Assembly: GCA_965203195.1 (NCBI GenBank)
Contig: OZ241860.1
Location: forward strand, 3,534,001-3,598,000
Direction of reading: 5' to 3'
DNA: 64,000 nt
From: Bin87 sp965203195
GTDB taxonomy: Bacteria; Chloroflexota; Dehalococcoidia; Lucifugimonadales; UBA3495
Shown here in pieces: positions 24,910 to 32,214 of this stretch. Positions within the stretch are counted from its first letter, which is position 1; each line of letters starts with the position of its first letter. Made by a program: the position numbers and the translations under genes. The notes below the pieces were generated by a model. That model was not told the origin of the DNA. It worked only from the letters and a program-made list of their open reading frames with translations, and made no database searches.

Positions 24910-25677
24910 ATGCGCCTGCACCACAAAACCGCCCTCATCACCGGCGCCAGCCGCAACATCGGCGCCGAAATCGCCCGCACCTTCGCCCGCGAGGGCGCCG
25001 ACCTCATCCTCAACACCCGCCAATCTGCGGATGAACTGGAAAGCGTAGCCGCCGAGTGCCGCGCCCTGGGCGTCCGCACGCACACCGTCATCGGCGATGT
25101 GTCCGACCCCGACCGCGTAGCCGATATGGTCGCCGCGGGCATTGACGCCCTGGGCGGCGTCGATATTCTGGTCAGCAATGTGGCCGTGCGCCCGCACCGG
25201 TCGCTGCTGGAAGTCTCCGTTGCCGAGTGGCACGAGGTCATCGCCACCAACCTCCACGCCGCCTTCTACCTCATACGCGCCGTGCTGCCCGGAATGATCG
25301 CCCGCGGTTCCGGCAGCATCATCGGCTTGGGCGGGCAGGCCGCCATCACCGGCCGCCCCGACACCGCGGTGGTCACTACCGCCAAAACCGGACTGCATGG
25401 CCTCATCCGCGCCGTGGCCGCCGAGTGCGCCCCCCACGGCGTGCGCGCCAACCTGGTCAACCCCGGCTCCACCGACACCAGCCGGGCCCACCCCGAATGG
25501 TATCCCGAGTTCCAGGATGTGGCCCGCGGTTCCGCCGAACACCTGCGCGGCATCCCTCTGGGCCGCCAGGCCACCGTGCAGGACATCGCCAACGCCTGCC
25601 TGTTCTACGCCAGCGACGAATCCGCCTACATCACCGGCGACCGGATGAATGTGGTCGGCGGACGGTATATCGTCTAG
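24910..25677 (+). CDS. SDR family oxidoreductase-like protein with altered active site
   Basis: Predicted 255-residue Rossmann protein of the short-chain dehydrogenase family. The cofactor motif is TGASRNIG (residues 11-18); NVAVRPH replaces the usual NNAG; NLVNPGSTDTS and a C-terminal SAYITGDRMNVVGGRYIV are typical. In the active-site segment TAVVTTAKTG the lysine (Lys159) is kept but the tyrosine position is Val155, and Ser is missing from GSIIGLGGQ. It may thus be non-reducing or need other residues. The start at 24910 is chosen over an earlier in-frame ATG because AAAGGAGAG precedes it. It is followed 61 bases later by the Uma2-like gene. Confidence 0.86.
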   Translation: MRLHHKTALITGASRNIGAEIARTFAREGADLILNTRQSADELESVAAECRALGVRTHTVIGDVSDPDRVADMVAAGIDALGGVDILVSNVAVRPHRSLLEVSVAEWHEVIATNLHAAFYLIRAVLPGMIARGSGSIIGLGGQAAITGRPDTAVVTTAKTGLHGLIRAVAAECAPHGVRANLVNPGSTDTSRAHPEWYPEFQDVARGSAEHLRGIPLGRQATVQDIANACLFYASDESAYITGDRMNVVGGRYIV

Positions 25678-25738
25678 CCGCCCCATCCCATCGCCAAACC
25701 GCCGCGCCATCCCACGCCACGCCGCACGGGAGCTCCCT

Positions 25739-26584
25739 ATGACCACCGCCAAACTCCGGCCGCCGCCCGCCGCTGCCACTGCCACTGCCTTTCTGCCGGC
25801 CGCCACCATTCACGATGACGAAACCTTCTACCCCGAAACGGACGGTGAACCCTTGCCCGACGGACAACATCAGGCGCCCCTCTACCGCGAAATCGTCTCC
25901 ACCCTGGAAGCCCACTTCCGCAGCCGTCCCAACACCTCCGTCAACGGCAACACCTTCATCTACTACCAGCAGGGCAACCCCCGCCGCCATGTCTCTCCCG
26001 ACTGCTATGTGGCCTTTGATGTGGATGTCCCCGCCATCCTGGCCCGCAACACCTACCGGATGTGGGAAGTGGGCAAGGCCCCCGATTTCGCCCTGGAAAT
26101 CGCATCGGCAACCACCGCCACGGAGGACACCGGCCACAAGGTATCGCTGTACGCGGTCATCGGCTTCGGCGAGCTATGGCTGTACGATGCCACCGGCGGG
26201 TCTTTCTACGGGTTTGCCCTGGAAGGCCGCTACCTGGGCGCCGATGGCGCCTATCACCCCATTCGGATGCGCCGCGCGGCCGATGGCATGATTTGGGGCC
26301 ACAGCCGCGCCCTGGACTTGGACTTGTGCTGGGTAGAAGGCCGCTTGCGGTTCTATGACCCGGCGCGCGGCGAATGGCTGCGCAACTTTGAGGAAACCAT
26401 AGCCGAACTGAGCACGGAACGCTCCGCCCGCGCCAACGTAGAAGTGCAATTAGGAGCGGAACGCGTCGCACGCGCAGACGCCGAGGCCCAGCTGGGAACG
26501 GAACGCTCCGTACGCGCCAACGCCGAGGCGCGGGTCGCGGAACTGGAAGCCGAACTGCGCCGCCTCCAGGGGACAGCCGATTAA
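25739..26584 (+). CDS. Uma2 family (DUF820) restriction-like nuclease with coiled-coil tail
   Basis: Predicted 281-residue protein. Residues 25-205 form the DUF820/Uma2 PD-(D/E)xK domain: YREIVSTLEAHF, HVSPDCYVAFDV with Asp88, KAPDFALEIAS with Glu120, HKVSLYAVIGFGELWLYD with Lys134 and the signature aromatic end. Such proteins are very numerous in cyanobacteria and Chloroflexota, mostly of unknown role, and are often linked to mobile or accessory DNA. After residue 220 a charged coiled coil of about 14-residue units (QLGAERVARADAEA, QLGTERSVRANAEA) is added. Its TAA and the stop of the convergent ROK gene share the four bases TTAA. The chosen ATG gives a typical family N-terminus. Confidence 0.85.
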   Translation: MTTAKLRPPPAAATATAFLPAATIHDDETFYPETDGEPLPDGQHQAPLYREIVSTLEAHFRSRPNTSVNGNTFIYYQQGNPRRHVSPDCYVAFDVDVPAILARNTYRMWEVGKAPDFALEIASATTATEDTGHKVSLYAVIGFGELWLYDATGGSFYGFALEGRYLGADGAYHPIRMRRAADGMIWGHSRALDLDLCWVEGRLRFYDPARGEWLRNFEETIAELSTERSARANVEVQLGAERVARADAEAQLGTERSVRANAEARVAELEAELRRLQGTAD

Positions 26585-27618
26585 GGAACCGCCTCGGTCC
26601 GGGACCATACCAGGCCCGCTGCCCCCACCATACCCTGCCCATCGCCCAGCGTAGCCAGCTCTAGCCGGAATGCGCGGTGGGCGGAACTCATCGCCCGGCG
26701 CCGCATTCCGTCCTCAATCCGCCCCAGCAAGCCCAGCGTCTGCAACCCCTGCGTTACCCCGCCGCCCAGTACCACCACATCCGGGTTAAACAGGTTCAGC
26801 ACATTGCCCAGGCCGACAATCATATACTCGATGGCGGCGTCCAGCGTCGCTACGGCTACGGCATCGCCTTGCCCGGCGGCGGCGAACACCCTTTCGGCGG
26901 TAATCGCCGCCCCGGATTCATACGCCTGTCGCAAGGGCGAACCGGGGGCAGCCTCGGCCAGCCGCGCCCGGGCGGCCCGCGCGATAGCCGTGCCGGAGGT
27001 CAACGCCTCCAGGCAGCCCCGGTTCCCGCAGGCGCAGGGTGGGGCGTCGGCGCGGGCGTCAATGGTCATATGTCCAACCTCGCCGGCGCCGCCGCCGGCC
27101 CCGACCAGCATTGCGCCATCGTTGACAATGCCGGCGCCCACCCCGGTGCTGAAGGTGATATAAACCAGCGTGCGCGCCGCCGCGCGTTCCGGGGGCGCGG
27201 CCCGGCCGGCGCCGTAGTAGCGCTCGCCCAGGGCGGCCAGGTTGGCGTCGTTGCCCACCCAGACCGGATGACCCAGCATCGTGGCCCACAAGTCGGGCAG
27301 CCGGGCGCCGTTAAGAGCCGGCAAATTGGGCGAAGACAACAGAGCGCCCGTCGCCGCGTCTATGGAACCGGCCAGGGCGATGCCGGCGCCGGCGATGGGG
27401 CGGTCGCCCGCCTCGGCTTTGGCCCGGTTAAGGATGTTCCCCGCCGCCGCAACCAGTTCATCCTGCGCAGCGCCGTCCGCGTTGGCCACCCGACCCTGCC
27501 AGAGGATTTGGCCGGCCCGGTCAATGACGGCGGCGCGCGCCCAGGTGCCGCCCCAGTCCATCGCCAGAGCCACCGGAGACGCGGCGGCGTCAATGTGGTT
27601 AAAGTTCGCAGTAGTCAT
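26581..27618 (-). CDS. ROK family sugar kinase or regulator-like protein
   Basis: Predicted 345-residue ROK protein, probably an ATP-dependent glucose or N-acetylhexosamine kinase. The phosphate-binding motif is LAMDWGGTWARAA (residues 18-30), the catalytic region is VGNDANLAALGE with Asp124, and the structural zinc site is EVGH (His183) plus CACGNRGC (Cys195, 197, 202). There is no N-terminal winged helix, so a kinase is more likely than a repressor. An in-frame upstream start at 27651 is possible; 27618 gives the usual N-terminal length. It converges with the Uma2-like gene and overlaps it by four bases. Confidence 0.87.
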   Translation of the reverse strand: MTTANFNHIDAAASPVALAMDWGGTWARAAVIDRAGQILWQGRVANADGAAQDELVAAAGNILNRAKAEAGDRPIAGAGIALAGSIDAATGALLSSPNLPALNGARLPDLWATMLGHPVWVGNDANLAALGERYYGAGRAAPPERAAARTLVYITFSTGVGAGIVNDGAMLVGAGGGAGEVGHMTIDARADAPPCACGNRGCLEALTSGTAIARAARARLAEAAPGSPLRQAYESGAAITAERVFAAAGQGDAVAVATLDAAIEYMIVGLGNVLNLFNPDVVVLGGGVTQGLQTLGLLGRIEDGMRRRAMSSAHRAFRLELATLGDGQGMVGAAGLVWSRTEAVP

Positions 27619-27691
27619 AGCAACGCCGGCCTTTGCAGGATTGATCCCCATTGTAAGATAGATGCCCTGATTGTATCACCCACGGACGGCG

Positions 27692-28267
27692 TCAACGGCC
27701 ATCCGCATCAATCTCGGACAGCAGGTCATCCAGGGCGACGCGCAGAACGCGCTCCGGCATCGGGCCAACATATTTATGCCGGATGACGCCGCCGGCATCT
27801 ATGAAAAACTTTTCGGGTATGCCGCGCACGCCGTAGTTAATGATGATGCCGCCATCCTCGTCCGGCCCGGTGGGGTAGGGAACGCCGAACTCCGCCAGGA
27901 ACAGCTCCGCCGCATCCGGCGTATCCCAGATATTGACGCCAATGAATTCTACCGGCTGGTCGGAGTAGGCAGTATAGACGCGGTTGAGCGTCGCCGCCTC
28001 CTGGCGACAGGGGGCGCACCACGATGCCCAGAAATCGATCATCACTACCTGGCCGCGCAAATCGGCCAGGCGTATGGCATTGCCATTGTGGAGTTCCAGG
28101 GCGAAGTCGCCCGCCGGCGCGCTGGCCACGGGTATTTCGCCGAACCGGGCGTTGATGCCGGCGCCGGCGGGTTGCCCTCGCTGCTGCGCCGCCGCCCACG
28201 CCAGCAGCGCGAACAGCGGGATTAATGCCGCCGCCGCGCCGAGTATGAGCCACCCGCGTCGGGACAT
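27692..28267 (-). CDS. TlpA/ResA-like thiol-disulfide oxidoreductase
   Basis: Predicted 191-residue membrane-anchored thioredoxin-fold protein. Residues 6-26 are an N-terminal membrane segment, and the redox site is WASWCAPCRQE (Cys84, Cys87). GIPEKFFIDAGGVI carries the cis-proline and the TlpA-like end of the fold. It should act outside the membrane, reducing disulfides for cytochrome c maturation or protein folding. It starts four bases after the stop of the upstream membrane protein gene, so the two are translationally coupled. The long frame upstream to 28393 overlaps that gene and is rejected. Confidence 0.87.
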   Translation of the reverse strand: MSRRGWLILGAAAALIPLFALLAWAAAQQRGQPAGAGINARFGEIPVASAPAGDFALELHNGNAIRLADLRGQVVMIDFWASWCAPCRQEAATLNRVYTAYSDQPVEFIGVNIWDTPDAAELFLAEFGVPYPTGPDEDGGIIINYGVRGIPEKFFIDAGGVIRHKYVGPMPERVLRVALDDLLSEIDADGR

Positions 28268-28271
28268 CAAA

Positions 28272-29333
28272 TCAGGCGCTGCGGCCGGCGGCCCGTTGCG
28301 CCGGCCGGCGGACGATGCCCCACGCCAGCAACCCGGCAAGGGCAACAGCGACCAGCGCCGGCAGCGCGCCGTACCAGAACCGCAATTCGGCAAGCGGGTT
28401 GCCCAGCCGGGTCAGCCACGAAGGTTCCGGCAGGCCGGACAGGGCCAGATTCACGCCGGCGCCCGGCGCGATGTCATCCTCTTGCCAAACGCGGTATGAG
28501 ACCTCCCCTACGGAGAAGGTTTCGGCCGGTCGCAGCCCGCTTACGGCAATAGCGCCGAACTCGGCCGGAATCAGCAGCCGCAGGGTTCCGGCCCCTTGCA
28601 GGGTATTGTCCCGCCAGGCCAGCGCTCCGGTTTCGTAAGGAACGGTATAAGTGAACTGCACCTGATGACGCCCCGGCGGCGCCGGCGCCGTGAGGGCAAA
28701 GCCGGTGCCTACCGGAATTACCTCGCCGCCAGCCAGGTCGGTGGACACATCCAGATCCTCTGCATTCGGCGGCAGGGAAAAGCGCAGAAAGCTGAACTGC
28801 CCGATGACTGGCGGGGCGGACAGGTCGGGAACCAGGGTGGTATCGCTGCGGTTTTCCAGGGTGAACAGCTGGACAGCGGCGATGCGCTGCGTGGCGCGGT
28901 CAATGCCGGCAATGATGATGCTCTGCTCGGCGGTAGCGACCACGCCCACATCTTGGGTCGCTTCGTACACGGTTAGCGTCAGAGGGGCGGACAGCTGCGC
29001 CGGCGCTAGGGAAGTGGAGTAGCGCGCGCCTCCGTAGCTGGCGACTATCGCGGCGCTGCTCGCATCCGGCATCGGCGGCGCGGCGTCAAACCGGAAAGCC
29101 CCGCCGGCGTCGGTGACCGTTTCGTAGGTGTCCACCGCGCCGGAATCCGCGCCGAATATGTGGAGGAAAACGGTCGCGCCGGCGGGAATCGCCCCGGCGT
29201 CCGTTCCGTTGACAAGCGTACCTATAATAGGCGCGGCGTCGGACGGCTGGGCGCGCACCGTCGCCAGGGGAAACCCGGCGCCGGCGAAAAGAGCTATGGC
29301 CGTGGCCAACAGGGCTGCGTAGTAAAACCGCAT
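28272..29333 (-). CDS. Exported membrane-anchored protein with carboxypeptidase-regulatory-like fold
   Basis: Predicted 353-residue protein with a signal peptide (residues 1-29, ending ATVRAQ) and a C-terminal membrane segment (about 320-342) with a short basic tail. The N-terminal half has a beta-sandwich pattern GTLVNGTDAGAIPAGATVFLH and TVTDAGGAFRFDAAP, like carboxypeptidase-regulatory or cna-B domains; the second half is a beta-rich domain I do not recognise. It precedes the TlpA-like gene by four bases, and together they may serve extracytoplasmic protein or metal handling. The frame runs to 29411 from TTG codons, but the signal peptide argues for 29333. Confidence 0.7.
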   Translation of the reverse strand: MRFYYAALLATAIALFAGAGFPLATVRAQPSDAAPIIGTLVNGTDAGAIPAGATVFLHIFGADSGAVDTYETVTDAGGAFRFDAAPPMPDASSAAIVASYGGARYSTSLAPAQLSAPLTLTVYEATQDVGVVATAEQSIIIAGIDRATQRIAAVQLFTLENRSDTTLVPDLSAPPVIGQFSFLRFSLPPNAEDLDVSTDLAGGEVIPVGTGFALTAPAPPGRHQVQFTYTVPYETGALAWRDNTLQGAGTLRLLIPAEFGAIAVSGLRPAETFSVGEVSYRVWQEDDIAPGAGVNLALSGLPEPSWLTRLGNPLAELRFWYGALPALVAVALAGLLAWGIVRRPAQRAAGRSA

Positions 29334-29358
29334 CGGGCGTTTGTCCCGCCGGTCGCTT

Positions 29359-29988
29359 TCAGTTGGATGCGTCGCCGGCGCCGGCATGGTTGCCATTCTG
29401 TCGTTCTTCAAGGCGCGCCAGCAGCCCGGATACCATTGCCATCAAATCCGCGCGGTCTTTGGCGGCCTGCTGCCGCTCTTCGTCGGCGCGCTGGCGTTCG
29501 ATGGCCGCCTGCCGCCGCTCTTCGGCCAGCGCTGCTAGAAGCGCCTGCTGATCTGCGTATGCGCGCTGCCGTTGTTCGTCGGCGTGCTGCCGCTCTTCGT
29601 CAGCCCGCTTCCGTTCCTCCGCCAGGGCCCGTTCCACTTCGGCAACTCGGTTTTCCGCCGCGCGGCGCGCCGCGCGTTCTTTGCTAATCATATTCCAGTT
29701 CCACACTCCTCCCCCGGCGCCGGTGAGGGCCGAGTAGGTTAGGATGCGCCCGAAAATGTCAATGGTGATGTAACGGGCCAGCGGCGTCGGGCTACAGCCC
29801 GTGAACCGGGACAAATCCGCGGTGCAAGGCACGCTGGTATGATACCAGATCAGCCAGGACAAAGTTGCCGTGACGACGACGCACAGCGCAGGGAGCCACA
29901 GGACTTCGGCGATGTCCTTGAAGCCGGAGCGGTCGTTGTCCGGGAGCAGGGGTTGGTTATCAGCGTTATCGTTGGTCAAGCTGGTCAA
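29359..29988 (-). CDS. Membrane protein with C-terminal coiled coil (TTG start)
   Basis: Predicted 209-residue protein of unknown function with two hydrophobic segments (about residues 28-48 and 72-92) and a highly charged coiled coil from about 105 to 185 (AERKRADEERQHADEQRQRAYADQQ). The start is TTG at 29988: AGGAG is placed seven bases before it and no ATG lies in a comparable position, so the unusual start is well supported. It is the first of three minus-strand genes ending with the TlpA-like gene. Similar membrane-plus-coil proteins occur elsewhere in this window (4501-5319 and 31650-32177). Confidence 0.78.
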   Translation of the reverse strand: MTSLTNDNADNQPLLPDNDRSGFKDIAEVLWLPALCVVVTATLSWLIWYHTSVPCTADLSRFTGCSPTPLARYITIDIFGRILTYSALTGAGGGVWNWNMISKERAARRAAENRVAEVERALAEERKRADEERQHADEQRQRAYADQQALLAALAEERRQAAIERQRADEERQQAAKDRADLMAMVSGLLARLEERQNGNHAGAGDASN

Positions 29989-30260
29989 GGCGATACTCCT
30001 GATAGCGGCGTGCGGCGGCCCGTGACTTTGCCGAATTCAAGGCACAAGAGGTAGCGGTGAAATGTCCCATTTCACTGGCCGACGAATGGCGACTGACTGG
30101 GCCATTAAGGGAGCGTGATCATATTCGCCATCGTTCCGGCAAAAGCCATAACCCAAGCCGCGCCAAGAGCAGAGCAATTTCCGTAGTTACCGAATCCGGG
30201 ATACTGGCGGGCGCCAGAATGACGAAAACAGACGCTGTACGATGATGAACCGCAGTTTGA

Positions 30261-31061
30261 CTACACGCCCCGGTCCACCGACGCCCCGGCGCCGGCCGCC
30301 GCCAGATTATCTACCCAACCGCAGAGCGCCTCCCAGAACTCCGGCGCGTCGCCAATGTTGTCGTGGCCCACGCCCGGACATTCCGCAAACTGCCGGGGCG
30401 GGCGCGCCGCCGCATACAGCTTGCGTCCCTGCGCCGCCGGCACCAGCGCGTCATCGGCACCATGCAGGATGAGCAGCGGGCAGCCGATGCGTCCGATGTG
30501 CGCCAGGGAATCAAACCGCCCGCCCGCCAGCCGTCCGCCCAGCGTCAGCGCCGGATACAGCAGCCGCCCCATATCGCGCAGCGATGCGAATGGCGCCACC
30601 AGGGCTATCCCCGCCGGCGACGGGCCTTCCGCCGCCAATCGCACGGCCACCGCCGCGCCCAGCGACACCCCCAGATACAGGACGCTTTCCATATTTGCGC
30701 CGTACCGCTTTTGCAGATGCGCCCGCGCCGCCCGCGCGTCAACGGCAGTGTGGCGCACCGAGGCTTTGCCGGGGCTGCGCCCGAAGCCGGCGTAATCAAA
30801 GGCGAAAATGCTGGCGCCAGTGTAGCGGCGGATGGCGGCGAATTCGTTCACCCGCCGGCTCAAGTCGCCTCCCATCCCGCCGAACCACAGCCAGGTCAGT
30901 TCGGGCCGCGTATCGCCGGGGATGTGCCAGCAGTGCAGACGCCGTCCGTCCGGGGTATCGGCCCAAGTCTCCGCATAGTCCAGCCCCAAGTCATCCGGCC
31001 GGGCGCCGCAATCAGGCCGGCAGCGAAAGAGCAGCCGTCGTTCCAGGATTTCCAGCAGCAT
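30261..31061 (-). CDS. Alpha/beta hydrolase
   Basis: Predicted 266-residue alpha/beta hydrolase of the serine aminopeptidase/BAAT-like type. The nucleophile motif is GVSLG (residues 131-135, Ser133), the acid is in HGADDALVP (Asp203/204) and the base is in PGVGHDN (His233). The order and spacing are normal for esterases or acyl hydrolases. There is no signal peptide, so it is cytoplasmic. Its start, 13 bases after the stop of the degenerate repeat copy upstream, lacks a clear ribosome binding site. The 272 bases between its stop and the next gene (29988) contain no supported gene. Confidence 0.83.
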   Translation of the reverse strand: MLLEILERRLLFRCRPDCGARPDDLGLDYAETWADTPDGRRLHCWHIPGDTRPELTWLWFGGMGGDLSRRVNEFAAIRRYTGASIFAFDYAGFGRSPGKASVRHTAVDARAARAHLQKRYGANMESVLYLGVSLGAAVAVRLAAEGPSPAGIALVAPFASLRDMGRLLYPALTLGGRLAGGRFDSLAHIGRIGCPLLILHGADDALVPAAQGRKLYAAARPPRQFAECPGVGHDNIGDAPEFWEALCGWVDNLAAAGAGASVDRGV

Positions 31062-31073
31062 AGCCGGCAGAGG

Positions 31074-31325
31074 TTATTCGTCGTCGCTGTAGGGTTCCGG
31101 TTCGTCAAAGGATTCGCCGCGCGCTTCGGCTTCCCGGCGCCGGCAGTTCCAAGCGCGCCAATGCTTGTTAACCTCAACCCGTTCTGCGGAACGGCCTTCG
31201 TTCCGCAATTTTTCCTGTAGCGGGACCACCAGTTTGGTCCGCAGATAGTCGGCCAGTACCATAAACCCTCCCGTGATTTCCGCCGTCACCAGTGCCTGCC
31301 CAAAGGCGGCGGCATAGCAGGGCAT
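31074..31325 (-). pseudogene. Truncated 3' duplicate of the membrane/coil gene, copy 3
   Basis: An 83-codon frame that begins MPCYAAAFGQALVTAEITGG and ends with the same tail as the full gene (WRAWNCRRREAEARGESFDEPEPYSDDE). It lacks the first 95 residues, including a membrane segment, and lacks the AQGH repeats. The frame is open, so a short product is possible, but it is clearly a partial copy. It starts seven bases after the stop of copy 2. Confidence 0.7.
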
Positions 31326-31331
31326 GGGCGG

Positions 31332-31643
31332 CTATTCGTCGTCGCTGTAGGGTTCCGGCTCGTCAAAGGATTCGCCGCGCGCTTCGGCTTCCCGACGCCG
31401 GCGGTTCCAGGCGCGCCAATGCTTGTTGACCTCAACCCGTTCCGCAGCGCGGCCCTAGGCGTGACCCTGAGCGTGACCCTGAGCGTGACCCTGAGCGTGA
31501 CCCTGAGCGCGGCCTTCGTTCCGCAATTTTTCCTGTAGCGGAACCACCAGTTTGGTCCGCAGATAGTCGGCCAGTACCATAAACCCTCCCGTGATTTCTG
31601 CCGCCGCCTGCGCCAGGCCAAGGGTGGCGGCATAACAGGGCAC
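31332..31643 (-). pseudogene. Truncated 3' duplicate with nonsense mutation, copy 2
   Basis: A partial copy of the upstream gene starting at a GTG equivalent to mid-gene and running to a stop at 31332. A CAG to TAG change (31455-31457) in the last AQGH repeat interrupts it after 62 codons; the rest of the tail is intact behind the stop. It repeats the full gene with a period of 318 bases; copy 3 follows with a period of 258, short by the 60 bases of the missing AQGH repeat block. It is best read as a decaying tandem duplication. Confidence 0.75.
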
Positions 31644-31649
31644 TGGCGG

Positions 31650-32177
31650 TTATTCGTCGTCGCTGTAGGGTTCCGGCTCGTCAAAGGATTCGCCGCGCGC
31701 TTCGGCTTCCCGACGCCGGCGGTTCCAAGCGCGCCAGTTCTTGTTGACCTCAACCCGTTCCGCAGCGCGGCCCTGGGCGTGACCCTGAGCGTGACCCTGG
31801 GCATGGCCTTGAGCGTGACCCTGAGCGCGGCCTTCGTTCCGCAATTTTTCCTGTAGCGGAACCACCAGTTTGGTCCGCAGATAGTCGGCCAGTACCATAA
31901 ACCCTCCCGTGATTTCCGCCGTCACCAGCGCCAGGCCAAAGGCGGCGGCATGGGCGATGGCGAACCCGATCATCAGCGATTCCGCGATTGCGGCCACGCT
32001 GCCGTCGTTGGCGCCGGCCGCGCAGGTGGCGCCGCCCGTCCCGACGGCGATATGACGCCATATTACCACTCCGTAGCCCAGCAGGCTCAACAGTATGAAC
32101 GCCGCAACATAGCTGCGCCGGCGCGCCGGCGTGACATCAAGCAGCGATACGGATCGGCCAGTATTTTCGTCGGCCAT
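31650..32177 (-). CDS. Membrane protein with AQGH repeats and conserved WRAW tail, full copy
   Basis: Predicted 175-residue protein of unknown function. Two hydrophobic segments lie at about residues 22-42 and 68-98; a charged amphipathic part (LQEKLRNEGR) follows, then five 4-residue repeats AQGH/AQGR (12-bp DNA repeats), then the tail VNKNWRAWNRRRREAEARGESFDEPEPYSDDE. The tail resembles that of the unrelated membrane protein at 56269-56712. GAGGAAAT precedes the ATG. It is the parent of two 3' partial copies immediately downstream. It lies 37 bases downstream of the Hdr-like oxidoreductase stop, same strand, so it may be cotranscribed with it. Confidence 0.75.
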   Translation of the reverse strand: MADENTGRSVSLLDVTPARRRSYVAAFILLSLLGYGVVIWRHIAVGTGGATCAAGANDGSVAAIAESLMIGFAIAHAAAFGLALVTAEITGGFMVLADYLRTKLVVPLQEKLRNEGRAQGHAQGHAQGHAQGHAQGRAAERVEVNKNWRAWNRRRREAEARGESFDEPEPYSDDE

Positions 32178-32214
32178 ATTTCCTCACTCGGCGGTGGCGC
32201 GCCGGCATACCGGG

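Noticed and set aside
28272..29411. Longer N-terminus for the membrane-anchored protein, from a TTG at 29411
   Set aside because: It overlaps the upstream gene by 53 bases and would bury an evident signal peptide starting at 29333.
30057..30245. A 62-codon plus-strand frame between divergent genes
   Set aside because: No ribosome binding site, no homology recognised, and atypical composition; probably chance.
31455..31520. 12-bp repeats as a microsatellite or CRISPR
   Set aside because: They are in-frame AQGH codon repeats with no spacers and also occur in the intact upstream gene.
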